Assembly (NCBI GenBank): GCA_030549495.1
Contig: JAUIRK010000144.1
Span: 310,001 to 374,000 of the forward strand
Direction of reading: 5' to 3'
Length of the DNA: 64,000 bases
Source of the DNA: Nectonema munidae
Taxonomy: Eukaryota > Nematomorpha > Nectonematoida > Nectonematidae
Shown: in pieces, positions 10,489-21,690 of the stretch
Numbering within the stretch: the first letter of the stretch is position 1
Layout: each line of letters opens with the position of its first letter
Notes under the pieces: generated by a model
Database searches by the model: none
The model's input: the letters and a program-made list of their open reading frames with translations, nothing else
What the model was told of the DNA's origin: nothing
Position numbers and translations under genes: made by a program

Positions 10489-12425
10489 ATGTAGATTCGG
10501 CTAAATGTCCGTATAGTAAAATTTTATTAGGCCGAATATCGGAAAGTGAAAAGAGGGTGCTTAATTTACTACAATGTCATTAATTTTGCTAAAGTAAAAT
10601 TACGAATATCACTGACTAGCGCAGCTCCAATATTTCTTAAGATCCACGATTGTGAATTCAGAACGCAAAACACGATATCAATGTTTTGTTGAAGATTCGC
10701 ACAAACGAATATGTATTGCGAATAAGCCACTATCTCTAGATATTTCATATTAAAATCTATAACGAGAAAAGTAATATAATTCAAACAAATTGGTTGTGGT
10801 CAGTTTTAAATCCCATCTTGAATCATGTTTTGTTTAGGAAACATAAATCACACATATATATATTATATTCTATGGTATGCTGTGTGTATAAAAGCAATAT
10901 CAAAAAGAAATAGCAAATGTCGAAATATTAGCTTTTGATAGATAGATTTATTACAGTAACACTGCGATGCTTTGAATATAATGCATATCGAATGCCTATT
11001 TCTTTAACTGTGTATTGAAATTAATTATTGATAACACAAAAATTAATTAAAGTCGATACAAAATTCCCCTCATTTTCACGCTCAAACATTTGCTTGAAAC
11101 CTAGAAAGATGCATGAGCTCTTCCTTGCGTATATTTACTTTTTGGAGAATGTAGGAGACGATTATTTTCCGTACCTCCGATTCATACACTTCGATCAAAT
11201 CACGAGAAATGCGTACGTTCCATCACTGTGTCTAATGTCTATGACGATTTCTATCCTTTCTGTGTCCACTTATGTAAAACTTCGACGTAAAAGTGATGAC
11301 GGCTACAAATTCATGACGTTTGCAACGCTTGGCGCCATCGTTTTGAACTCACTGATTTTCATGAAAAACTGGGTAGACAAGGTGGAATTGTATGTTGACA
11401 ACCACTTGATTAAACACATTTATGATCTTAATCACAATCACCGGCATTACACGAGCCACACCAAAGTGCAACTATACTTCGAAGTATTTTTCGTGGAATA
11501 CCTCATCTTTGCTTTCTCCTACTTCATAGGACTCATGCTCTTTGTGTTCATCCTTGATCGATACATCTTATTAGCCTACCCCGCATCTAAAGTTAAATGG
11601 CGAAACTCGTACTTTTATCAGTTTGGGCCATTGAGCTTGGCACTTATCTGTTTTGGCTTATCCATGATCTCCTTTTTCCGCTATACCATCCATGACATGA
11701 TCGACGAGACGACAGATGTAGTGAGATATGTTGTCTTCTTCACCAAATCTTCTTCTCTTATCGTTTTCTTGGATGTGATTAAGAAGTTTGTGTGTAGAGT
11801 AGTTCCATCATTGACGACACTTTTCATCTCAATCAAGATTTTCATTTCTTTCAGGCACTTCATCACAGTGCTCGCAAGTTTCAAATCAAATTCTAGTGAA
11901 CGCAAACGCTCTTCTTTATCCACGACATACTTCAATGTCGCATTTCTCATTATAATTTCCATTTTTTACACCTTCACTATGATTCCAGACAGCCTAACAT
12001 CCTTCTTCACCCTTTATTTCTACTACCTCAATAGCTATCGTTATTTCAAAATAGTGTACATCATCAACTACATAACTTTCTTTTATATCTCGCTGCCTTT
12101 CAGCCTTAATTTCAATTTCATTTACTTTTTTGCTGATAAAAATTATCGTGCAGAGGTCAAAAACTTTGGCAGTAAAATTTTACAGAAAATCGGCTTTTTG
12201 CGAAACAAGGTGCAGAAGAAAATGAATATTTTTGCACTTTTCACCATTTCGTATTTTGGCTCTATTTTTAACAAAAATAAAACCATACGCTTTTAAAGCA
12301 CATTGCGATTATTTGTTTTATAAAAATAAAGCTTGAATCGCAGACTTTAAAAAAAAAAGAATTATAAAATAATTTAACTTTTTTTAATGAATTCCAGCAA
12401 TGTTTTCAATCTCAAAATTTTTTTT
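10489..12425. repeat. Right arm of GPCR palindrome
   Basis: Reverse-complement partner of 7430-9386. The arm starts inside the hAT-like terminal repeat, includes the flank 'gtgaaaagagggtgc', then the 5' region and whole coding sequence of GPCR copy B, and ends about 130 bp after its stop codon. Between the arms lie ~1.1 kb of unpaired sequence. Confidence 0.85.
11109..12296 (+). CDS. Rhodopsin-like GPCR, copy B (intronless)
   Basis: Twin of the receptor at 7553-8740: 395 residues from ATG 11109. An upstream in-frame TTG at 11028 is unlikely to be used. Topology and motifs are the same: seven hydrophobic segments, DRY at 150-152, NFNFIY in helix 7, basic C-tail. Relative to copy A the replacements are S73T, I333L, I355S, F358L, L368V, K373N, S379T, T380I and T393I, so the membrane core is almost fixed while the C-terminal tail drifts. 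The two start codons are 2.37 kb apart, head to head, and each keeps the same inverted upstream sequence, so both may share mirrored promoter elements. Intron loss could mean an ancient retrocopy origin or a naturally intronless receptor family. Ligand unknown. Confidence 0.75.
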   Translation: MHELFLAYIYFLENVGDDYFPYLRFIHFDQITRNAYVPSLCLMSMTISILSVSTYVKLRRKSDDGYKFMTFATLGAIVLNSLIFMKNWVDKVELYVDNHLIKHIYDLNHNHRHYTSHTKVQLYFEVFFVEYLIFAFSYFIGLMLFVFILDRYILLAYPASKVKWRNSYFYQFGPLSLALICFGLSMISFFRYTIHDMIDETTDVVRYVVFFTKSSSLIVFLDVIKKFVCRVVPSLTTLFISIKIFISFRHFITVLASFKSNSSERKRSSLSTTYFNVAFLIIISIFYTFTMIPDSLTSFFTLYFYYLNSYRYFKIVYIINYITFFYISLPFSLNFNFIYFFADKNYRAEVKNFGSKILQKIGFLRNKVQKKMNIFALFTISYFGSIFNKNKTIRF

Positions 12426-13690
12426 AAATTTTCCAACGTAAAATATCATCTTAAATGTTAAACTAAAAGAGTGAACAAGAGACACAGACTATCCCCCATC
12501 ACTACAGGTAAGCAAAAACAAATCATTACCTTCCGTTCTTTAATAAAAATTCTTTTTTCATTCCATATTTCTTTCTCCAATTAAACTCTACATTCAGCAT
12601 TTTATATGCTCCGCGGATAGCTTATTATTTCTATCTATTTTTCATTGCTGCTATTTTACATACACATTGCTACAATTTACCGTTAAAGATAATTCACTAC
12701 AGAGAAATTTTATGCCATACCTTATGTTAAAAAAGTGAAGATATATGATTTGAGTAAGCGTCAAACTAAGATAAATTTCTAACTTAATAAGAAATTAGCG
12801 AATCATTGAGCTTGGCTTATGGTGACAATCTGGTTGGCTACCTTTACAATCATTTATACACAATTTTCGAATTTTATATTTTGACACATAAAGTTCAATT
12901 CATCAAAGTGCCCCGGAGCATCTTGGAAAAATTGAGGAAGAATCTGTTCAACCTTTGCTATCAGAATATAATCGCAAAAAGGTTGCAGTTTTTTGTTTAA
13001 AAAACAAAGACAAAGGTTTTGCTGAACACATTGAGACTAAAAGCCATATATCGAAGCAAACATAAAATGGATAGAAAAAAGCTAAAGGAATTCAAAAGAT
13101 TTGACTATTACAAAACTACTATGCGAAACTCAATTAGGCAAAAACTGGTAAAATTCCTATTCTTTTTTTTTTTAACTTTTTTTTTGGAAAATTAAAATGG
13201 TAATCAAGAGTGACATTTGCTCTAAACTTGTCATAAAATATTAACAAATTATTTTATTTTTTCCCTATTCTTAAGTTCCATGCATATTAATTTAAATGAA
13301 ATAAGATTAAAAAAAGGATTTATTAAAATTGAAATAAGTATATATGGTTGGTTGGCATATATCAAAGCACTTTATTTTGTTTTTTAGTTTGTTAGAAACA
13401 ATTATTTATTATATATTTACTTAATTTTCGATTATTTTTAAAAAATTTTAAGGTCAATAAAGGAAATTTTTTTTCTTTTAAAAGTCAATAATTTTTTTTA
13501 TGTCAATTTTTTTACAAACCTTTTTGCTCAAGTGTTTCTCCAATTATTACAAGATGGGGAAGCTGGCTGAACGCTGCTTCTTACTACTGCGATCACTTAC
13601 CAAAAATAAAAGAAATTGTAAATTTTTTTGAATGCAAAAATGGAATTTTGGTTAAGAAAGAGAAAGCATCAGTTGTTTAAAATTACACAA
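12426..13690. other. AT-rich sequence upstream of hAT remnant
   Basis: No supported gene. About 13545-13640 shows scattered transposase-like words (LLTTAITYQK / NFFECKNGILVKKEK) in shifting frames, so this is probably the decayed front part of the hAT copy that ends at 14042. Repeated 'aagtcaataattttt' words occur around 13450-13515 and again near 14085 and 14570. Confidence 0.35.
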
Positions 13691-14042
13691 ACAACTGCTT
13701 AACATAAAAGAAAACCATATTCAGTTAGGGCAGTTTGTTGAGTCAACTTCTTTTGGCATAAAAGATGCAGCAAGACTTTTTTACTCTATCAAGTTTGATC
13801 ACGATGATTGTGGAATTAAAAATTATTTGAATAAAAGGTTTGAAAAGAACGATATTAAAGAAATAGAATTGAAAAAGCTAAACATTTCTCCCAGTACTTA
13901 TGCAGAGTTACAAAATTGTCAAGCTACAACTTGTCGTGTAGAAAGATCATTTTCGATGTTAAAAAAGCTTCTAGCAAAAGATACAAATTTTTCTTCTAAT
14001 ATATTTAATTATTTCCTTGTGTATTTCAATTCTTCTAAATAA
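13690..14042 (+). pseudogene. hAT transposase C-terminus, partial
   Basis: A continuous frame reads NIKENHIQLGQFVEST, FGIKDAARLFYSIKF, then TTCRVERSFSMLKKLLAKD and NFSSNIFNYFLVYFNSS before the stop. The 'VERSFSMLKKLL..D.NF' block is the hAT dimerisation signature. The type differs from the copies at 9.4, 34.6 and 49.9 kb. Upstream frames are broken, so the copy is inactive. Confidence 0.65.
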
Positions 14043-14201
14043 AAAAGCTTAAAATAATTTTTAAGTGAATTTTTTAACAAATAAAGTCAATATTTTGAAG
14101 TATAAGGGTCAATAACTTTGAAGTTTTTAAGTTAAATTTTGTTCTTTTTATTATTTATAGAAGAAAAAGAGGCCTTAAATGATTTAAAAAGTACTAAAAA
14201 T

Positions 14202-14510
14202 CAGGGTTGCGATGGCTGAATTTTTCTAGATGGAACCGGAGCCGTAAAAATTTAAATACACCTCCACTAACTGGCTCCGCATGATTCAACCACTCACATT
14301 TCAATGACGTTTTTTAGATGAAAGCTAGCGCAAATGTTAATTTCAAGTAAAACACGCGTGTATTCTCTAATCCTAACTGTTTTCTTGGTTATTTTTTATT
14401 AAATTTTTTAAAAATATACACTTAACTATAAGAGCGTGTTGGAACTCACACCGGAGCTAAAAAACATAACTCCGAAGCCAGAAAATTTTTTTCGTGGCTC
14501 CGAAACTCTG
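14202..14510. mobile_element. 309-bp hAT-type MITE with GGAGCC-rich ends
   Basis: The left end cagggttgcgatggct and inverse right end (cgtggctccgaaactctg) form imperfect TIRs. Subterminal 'aaccggagccg / ctggctccg / accggagct / gaagccag' repeats stand out by GC content from the AT-rich flank. Flanking octamers do not match, so a target duplication is not evident. Confidence 0.5.
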
Positions 14511-14661
14511 TTAAAGACGCTATCAGGCTTCATTCTCTTTTGCAAGTTAAAAAAACTTTTTTTTGAGAAAGTCAATTTTTTCTGCCAAAAAGTCCATTTT
14601 TTTTACAAATAAATCAATATTTTTTGAGTTATTAGGTCAATTTTTGTTCGCCCTAATCATC

Positions 14662-14840
14662 ACTTAACAAAATCGACTTATGTCAACTTTGGATACCCCC
14701 CCCCCCCACTTTTAGTTGACGTCAATTGTGAACGACCCCTAAGGTTTTTTTACTTAACAAAATCGACTTATGTCAACTTTGGATACCCCCCCTTCCCCCA
14801 CTTTTAGTTGACGTCAATTGTGAACGACCCCTAAGGCTAT
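14662..14840. repeat. 90-bp tandem duplication with poly-C tract
   Basis: Two consecutive copies of a ~90-bp unit (acttaacaaaatcgactt... gacgtcaattgtgaacgacc) start at 14662 and 14752. Each contains a C-rich run, a perfect 12-C run at 14696-14707 in the first and an interrupted run in the second. The unit has internal inverse words (cttatgtcaac / gttgacgtcaa). It resembles ends of arthropod MITEs of the 'GGGGTCGTTCACAA' type, with two ends side by side. Confidence 0.6.
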
Positions 14841-14892
14841 ATGCTCGCAATGTGCTTAATATGGTTAGTCACAGTTTTTGTGAATTTGTTTT

Positions 14893-14946
14893 TAACAGTT
14901 AGAAGCCTTGGGGATCGAACCAATCACCTTCAAGTGTTTTGCTGAG
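14893..14946 (-). mobile_element. tRNA-related SINE fragment
   Basis: On the minus strand, the text cacttgaaggtgattggttcg followed by atccccaaggcttct resembles the tRNA B-box and 3' region (GGTTCGATCC). It directly abuts the GAA-repeat tail of the LINE at 14949, so it is probably truncated. Confidence 0.35.
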
Positions 14947-14948
14947 AG

Positions 14949-17190
14949 AAGAAGAAGAAGAAAAAGAAGATTTATTAATTGATAAAATAAAATTGGAATA
15001 CACCACTAAACATTTATTAAATAAAGAATTTAAAAAAAGAAAGACATTGCATATTTATAGTTGGGAAAAATTCAAAAGGCCTCCAAGCCGCTAATATGAA
15101 TAAAACCCATATTACATCAATGAAATAGAAATATATCATATAGAATATTGATAAAATAAATATGAAGTAAAAATAATCACATTAGCTGGAATAAAATAGA
15201 GATAGTGTGCAGTGCGCATGATTAGAATGAGTGGCTGTTAATACATTGTTAAATAACTATTGGTGGTTGTTACACACAAAGCAATTAATAGAATGACAAG
15301 TTGAACTATATTCATCTAAAAGATGTTTTTTTATTATATTTTTACAAGTGCGTATTTTGGAAAGAATACAAAAACATAAAAAAGTTAAATTTATGAGAAA
15401 TTTTATATTTTAGAGATTGTTTAGATAATTTTTTACAATAAGATGGAAGTGATAAATTGGATTTATTTCGTAGATTATATTCTGTGTTCATGTAGTTAAA
15501 CACAATAAACTCATTACATATGTTAGGTAGAAATCCATTTAAAAGTTTATAGGTAACCATCGATAGATTATACACATACCTTTAGTAAGTTCTCTCTAAA
15601 AAATAAGGGGGTAGTATGAGATAAGTAATGACTTTCAGTTGTATAGCGTATAATTCGTTTTTGTGCTTTTAATCAATAGCTCAAGGTTTTTATGACCCCA
15701 TAGAACTATGCATTAATTAAGATAAGGGAGAAAAAAGGAGTTGTATAAAAATAATTTGATTTTGGTCAGGAACAAAAACTTATTGTGTTTTAGAATGCCT
15801 AAATTACTACACAGAATACAATTGAGATAAGGGATATGTTGTTTCCACTTCAATTTGCAGTCGATGATGACACCAAGTAATTTATAATATTCAACAACTT
15901 TGAACTTGAAATTCTCAGTTGGAATTTTTCTATTCGTACTTCCAAAGAGCATGGCTTTAGACTTAGATACATTTATATGCATGCAATTTTGAGTACACCA
16001 TTCAAAGAATGGCCCAAGATAATCGTTGAAAAAGTCCATACTTTTGGGTGGATTTGCCATAGAAAACGGGATGTTTATTGTCACATCATCAGCAAAACAA
16101 TAAAACTTCAGCGAGCAATTAGATACATGTATATCATTTATAAAACCCGGAATAATAGAGGGCCCAGGATAGAACCCTGAGGAACCCCCATATCAATAAT
16201 AGAAACGTTAGACTTTAATTTATTCAAAGTTACATACTGCTGACGATTAAGCAAATAAGATTTGATTAGGAGCAAGGAATTTCCTTGCACTCCATAGAGA
16301 GACAGTTTATCAAATAAAATTTGGTGTGAAAGATTATCAAAAGCTTTACTAAAATCTAAGAACAGTGAAAGCCTTCCTTCATTGGACTCAAGAGTATTCA
16401 AAATGTTATCTATATAATGTGTAAGTAGTGACTGGGTGTTGTAATTCTTACAAAAACCGAAATGAAGACGATAAAATAGATTATTACAATTAAAGTATGA
16501 TTGCAATTGAATATTAAGTAGAGCTTTTCAAAAATTTTAGACAGAACCGGAATAATTGATATCGGGCGATAGTTAGTAATGTCTTCTCTGGCGCCTTTTT
16601 TAAAAACAGGATGTACTGTACTGAGTTTAAAATAGTCCGGGAAAACACAATACTTTAAACAAATATTATATCCCAATCTTAAAAATGGATAAATAACATT
16701 AAGTATAGGCTTGATGTGGGAAATAGAAAGCCCATGAGCATCATAACAATTACTTTTATCACATTCCTTGACAGCTAGAATAACATCATTATACGAAAAT
16801 TTTTTAAATTCAAATTTAGTGTGAAATTTGTGCTATGTATTTGGTAGAGTTTTTATCCGGTTGAGAGGAGGGTAACTTCATACTAAACTTATCATTGAAA
16901 ATTGAACAAACAGTTTGTCCATCTTCAATTCACCAAAATTCAAATTTATGTTTGTTGATTTAATAATATTTAATCTCTTTTTTTTTACTTCTCGCCAAAT
17001 AACTTTTGTGTTCGTTTGATTCATTAATAAATTAAGTACAAATTTATTTTTTTGTGCTCTACATTTATACTTTATTATATTCCTAAGCAAATTATATTTC
17101 AATTTTAGCTCAGAATATGGGTTCTTTAACCTCCTTTCTTTCTTTAATTAAATCCAAAATTTCCTTGTTCAACCATGATTTAATTGGGTT
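14949..17190 (-). mobile_element. 5'-truncated CR1/L2-type LINE (RT domain)
   Basis: Read on the minus strand from ~17190 it gives a linker (NPIKSWLNKEILDLIKERK) and an RT start (VHPVFKKGAREDITNYRPIS). The palm follows with FLDFSKAFDNLSHQILFDKL, GVPQGSILGPLLF, then after a frameshift INDI and the catalytic FADD at ~16090-16100. Next come the thumb (YYKLLGVIIDCKLKWKQHI) and the typical C-terminal YNLRNKSNLSLPSYCKKL at ~15470-15410. The 3' end is a (GAA)n-like tail at 14949-14970. The endonuclease and ORF1 are absent. At least two frameshifts and an RT interruption show it is dead. A second 3' fragment of the family lies at 26125-26600. Confidence 0.8.
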
Positions 17191-17199
17191 ATTATAAAA

Positions 17200-18350
17200 G
17201 GTGTACACCCTAACAACCATTGAAGCTCAATAAGTATATATTCAATTCATAAAATTATTTATAATAAAAATAAAAATTATGAAAAACTGCCAACTTTACA
17301 TTTTTTTTTAAATGAAAATTCTTTTAAAAAATTTTTGTCGTTAATTATTTCACTATTTGGAATTATTGTCTTTCAATTTTCAATTTCCTTGGAAAATACT
17401 ATGAAAAAAAGTGAAAATTATACTTTTATCTCTTCAAATGATGGAAACCTTTGAACAATTTACAAAACTATTCCAAGCAATGCAAAAATATACCTCACCA
17501 CAAAGGCAAAATGAATTTATAAGAATTCTTCCAGATTTTGTGCTTTCAAACGTTGTTGCAGAAATCAAGGCTAGCAGACAGGATGTTAAAAATGAAGAAA
17601 TTATTTCCACTGAACTTTGTGAAAAAAAAACACTAACCAAGAATCTGTATTAGGTTTTGAGGTGTCTGAAAGGAACATGCATAAAAGAGAACTTTGTAAA
17701 AATTTGCACATCAGAAAAATCCAACGCAGAAAGCTCTGCTAAAATTTTTTTTAACTCTTAGAAATCCAAATAAATTATTTGGCAGTACTATGATGGCACT
17801 TCTTCAGTAATGGCAGGTAAAAAAAAATTTTAACTTAATTTTAAATATGTAAATTTTTTGAACAAACAATTTTTATTTTTTAATAAAAATTTTATCGTGG
17901 AAATTTCAAAGAAAATACCTTACTTACATTTTCCAGTTTTTCGATCATCAACGTGATACTTGTAGTTGAATTGAAAGTGATTTCACAATGCCATGATGTT
18001 TCGAGAGGAATGGAAGTTTGTAAAATAGCCTAATAAATAATAAATCATTTAAATATATTGTTTCAGATTGTGTACAAGGTAAAAAAAACTTTAAAAACTT
18101 TTGGAACAACGTTTAACTTGTTTAGCAGCAGTATCTGATGCTTGAATGTATTTGATGAATGTTCGGAAGATGTTGACAACGTTTTTACCGATATACTGAT
18201 TGAAGCAGAAGGAACAATAAAAGAATTCAAAAAGCCGAAATATATTTTCGTGGCTCAACCAATGAAGAAAATTCTAGAGCTTATAATTTTTTTATATTTT
18301 TATTTAGTATAGCTTAGGCAGAAAATTGTGTCAAGTTTTTTTTACATAGA
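17200..18350 (+). other. Unassigned sequence with fragmentary ORFs
   Basis: An open frame at 17411-17653 (no ATG until 17438; includes FEQFTKLFQAMQKYTSPQRQ and LPDFVLSNVVAEIKAS) and a second short stretch near 18135-18280 (VFDECSEDVDNVFTDILIEA) look coding-like, but I cannot name the family. The downstream hAT end at 18421 suggests that both are pieces of a decayed transposon. Confidence 0.25.
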
Positions 18351-18359
18351 TCAAAAACT

Positions 18360-18421
18360 GTTCATGAATCCCCTGAGACGCTACAAAATTTCATGGACCC
18401 CAAGTTAAGAACCACTTTGTT
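18360..18421 (-). mobile_element. hAT 3' terminal inverted repeat
   Basis: The text catggaccccaagttaagaa plus ccactttg is, in reverse complement, the familiar hAT/Charlie end CAgTGGTTCTTAACyTGGGGTCC. No partner end was located upstream, so the element is truncated or rearranged. Confidence 0.55.
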
Positions 18422-18937
18422 AAATGATCAATATACGTTCTATGTGATCGGTAGGCGTTAAAGAATCGATATCCTCCAAATGAGACGTCTTCATTGCAAT
18501 TACCACTGACCTCTAATCTTAAATTTTGACTTATTGTGGATCACTTTCAATTGAAATGATAAACATTTTCTTATTTTAGCAAACTTATCAAAATATGTGA
18601 TTATTCGGACTAAACAAATAATTACAAACTTTGTTATGAAAATTATGTTGAAGATATTTAAAACTTAAATTAATTTGGATAAAGGCTAAATGGTATACAA
18701 TTTTAATTTATAATCAAAATGCTTGCGGATTTTGAGATTCTTTGCAGACAACTTAGTTTATTTCTATACACCATTAGCGAGTCTTCCACTAAGTCTAAAT
18801 GATCAACATTTGTTATTTCTGCCCTTCAAACATCGATCTTAAAAAATGTGATATTATTTAGATAGGGAAAAACTTGCTCAGCTATAAATATAGTGCAGAG
18901 TAGATAGAGCTAATCACACCAAGCAGATAGATTAAAA
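18422..18937. other. AT-rich intergenic sequence
   Basis: No gene, RNA or repeat recognised. Confidence 0.4.
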
Positions 18938-19020
18938 CAGGGGTGGGCAAACTATTAAGTGTTAGAGCCACATTTAGAAAATCCGATTTTTCGAAAGGCC
19001 GCATCTAAAAAAGCTCATTT
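18938..19020 (+). mobile_element. hAT terminal fragment (CAGGGGTGGGCAAACT)
   Basis: Begins CAGGGGTGGGCAAACTATTA, followed by 'gagccacattt' and 'aaaggccgcat', the standard layout of Charlie-type hAT 5' ends. The inverse end was not found in the following 4 kb, so only one end is supported. Confidence 0.6.
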
Positions 19021-20160
19021 TTAAGAATGTTAAAAGTAAAACAGTTATATATATCATTTAAAAAAAATTAAATGGAAAAACTTCACTTAAAACATATTTA
19101 TTTCACAAAAGTAAGGTAACTAAGTAATCGTTCAGTTTCAGAAATAATAAATAATGTCAATGAGAATGATGCAGCTGACCACTGTCAATAATCAATTTGT
19201 TAAAATCAGCTTACGAATCGCCCTAACAAAGCAGATAGATTTGAAGACTGTTTAATTAAAGTAAAATTTCAATGTTGTGGATAAATAGATTCAAAAAAAG
19301 ACTTGGAGAAAAATTACTAAAAAAATCTAAATCTTGAGAATATTCTGGTGTGAACCCAGAAGTTGGTATTGAAAATAAAACAATATCAAAGGCATTTTAA
19401 AAAATTTCCAGCCAAAATATATATATAAATGAGAGCGTATTTTGAAAAATGTTACCAGAAAAATGTATAGTTAAGGAGTATTATGATGCAAAAGAACCTA
19501 AAACTTAGATGCTTCAGAGAAACTACCCGTTAATAAATAATAATCAGTTTTATGACTATTGTCGCAGCAAACTAGGGTCTAGCCGGAAATTTGAATTATG
19601 GAAAGACCTAATTTTGTTTCTCCATTCACTTCTATTCTGTTTAAGTCCTCTTTTTTCACTACTTCCTCCCAACTAATTTTTGGTGTATCTCTGCACTCGC
19701 CCTCTATATCTTTTCTTAATAAACTCTCCTCTATGTCTCCTAATTATGGGCCCAAATCATCTGTCTTGGTTTTTCAATTACTACACTAATTTCATTTACA
19801 TCATAAAGCTTTCTTACCATTGCTAATTGCAACTGGGGGGGGGGGCGTAAAACGACCCCTTCACTAAAAAATTAATTGTAGAAAATTGGCTGAATCATCT
19901 CTTCAAATTTTGTGACTTTTCCTAAAATCCCTAGCTGCATCTTTTGAAACCATTTTCATGGTAGTTGATCACCCCTTCATGTCCAAAACTGTCAATCAAA
20001 ATCAAAATTTAAAAATTTTCAGCAAAATTTTGACATTTTCTGTACTTAACCTTATAACTTAGGACCTATATTATATAATACCCTGAAAATTTATAATTAT
20101 ATACAATTTGGAACGCATAACACTTTATATATTTAATTTTTTCAATAATCATGGCTACTT
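19021..20160. other. Non-coding stretch before tandem array
   Basis: No supported gene. Contains an 11-G run at 19837-19847 followed by cgtaaaacgacccctt. The section 19975-20170 already carries words (gtcaatcaaaat) of the repeat unit that follows. Confidence 0.4.
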
Positions 20161-20164
20161 TTTA

Positions 20165-21690
20165 GAAAATGTCAATCAAAATTTTGATTGATCAAAAATA
20201 TATCTAATAAAATATACCTTCAAATTTTACATAAAATATATGTTTTTATACTAAATCGGTCATGCTGTTTTCATTTCTGGACTCATTTTTTACATTTAGG
20301 ATTTTAAAATACCTATAAGTGTTAATCAAATTTGCGGTTTACTTCTGAAAATTGTCTCCAAAAACATTCCTTCACATTTTACATAAAATATATGTGTTAT
20401 ACTAAATCGGCCATGCTGGTTTCATTTCTGGACTAATTTTTTACGTTTAGGATCTGAAAATACCTATAAGTGTTAATCAAATTTGCGGTTTACTTCTAAA
20501 AAGTGTCTCCAAAAACATTCATTCAAATTTTACAATGAAATATATGTTTTTATACCAAATCAACCATGCTGTTTTCATTTCTGAACTCATTTTTCACATT
20601 TAGAGGTTTTAAAATATCAGTCAATGTCAGTCAAATTTGCTGTTTACTTCTAAAAGCTATCGCCAAAAATATTCTCTCAATTTTACATGAAATATATGTT
20701 TTTATAACAAATCGATCATGCTGTTTTCATTTTTTACATTTAGGATTTGAAAATACCTACAAGTATTAATCAAATTTGCGGTTTACTTCTGAAAATTGTC
20801 TCCAAAAATATTCTCTTGAAATATATGTTTTTAACCAAATCAATCATGCTATTTTCATTTCTGAACCCATTCTTTTACATTTAGGATGTGAAAATACCTA
20901 TAAGTGTTAAAATCAAATTTGCGCTTTAATTTTAAAAATTGTCTCAAAAACATCCATTCAAATTTTACAATTAAATATATGTTTTTATACCAAATCAACC
21001 ATGTTAGTTTCATTTATGGAGTTAATTTTTGCAGTTTGAATTTGAAAATACCTATAAGTATCAATTAAATTTGCGTTTAGTTCTAAAATTTGTTTCCAAA
21101 AATATTGATTCAAATTTTACATGAAATATGTTTTTATAGCAAATAGATCATGATAATTTTATTTCTGAACACAGCTTTCGCCTTTAGAGGTTTTACTACT
21201 ACTATCAATCAAATTTGCAGTTTATGTCTGAAAACTAAATCCCAAAATATTCTCTCTAATTTTAAATTAAATATATGTTTTTATACCAATTCGACCATGA
21301 TGATTTTTATTTCTGAAATCATTTTTTGCATTTAAGAGATTTTAAATGTCAGAAAGTGTCAATCAAATGTTCGATCTACGTCTAATGTCTACAGAAATAT
21401 TTTTGAAATTTAAATAAAATATCTGTTTTTATGGCAAATGAAAGATGCTGGTTTCATTTTTGGACTCAGGTTTGGGATTTATGGTTTTAAAATATCTGAA
21501 AGCTTGAATCAGATTTGCGGTTTACTTCTAGATACTGTCTTCAAAAAAATAAAATATCTGTTTTATACCAAATCGACTATGCTTATTTTATTTCTGTACT
21601 GGATTTTGGATAATACGGTTAAAAAATATCTCGAAGTGGCAATTGAATTAGTAATGTATGCCTTAAAATCAGTTCTATAAAAATTTTTCA
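20165..21690. repeat. Tandem array of ~150-bp units, about 10 copies
   Basis: The marker aatatatgtttttata recurs with start spacings of about 152, 152, 152, 129, 154, 149, 147, 148 and 135 bp (20237 through 21555). Each unit continues with 'ccaaatcgaccatgctgttt', 'catttctggactca', 'tttaggatttgaaaatacct' and 'tcaaatttgcggtttacttc'. Units diverge by substitution and small indels, and the later copies are more diverged. No long ORF. This is satellite-like or the inside of a large repeat element. Confidence 0.8.

Larger units (their letters stand above)
9295..10560 (-). mobile_element. hAT-like element at the palindrome centre
   Basis: Both ends hold subterminal 'GGCCGAATCGACATTT / CGGACATTTAGCCGAATC' repeats in inverse orientation (9312-9386 and 10489-10550), the same motif set as the element at 2290-3500. 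The inside keeps the C-terminal third of a hAT transposase (9371-9871, minus strand) and a tRNA-derived SINE (about 10222-10370). The element spans the symmetry axis of the inverted GPCR duplication. Confidence 0.65.

Noticed and set aside
19598-19789. 63-codon frame with Ser/Phe-rich text
   Set aside because: No family resemblance and no splice context; probably chance.
20566-21680. Short open frames within the ~150-bp tandem array
   Set aside because: The repeated peptides (e.g. FRGFKISVN) simply mirror the DNA repeat; frames are not kept from unit to unit.
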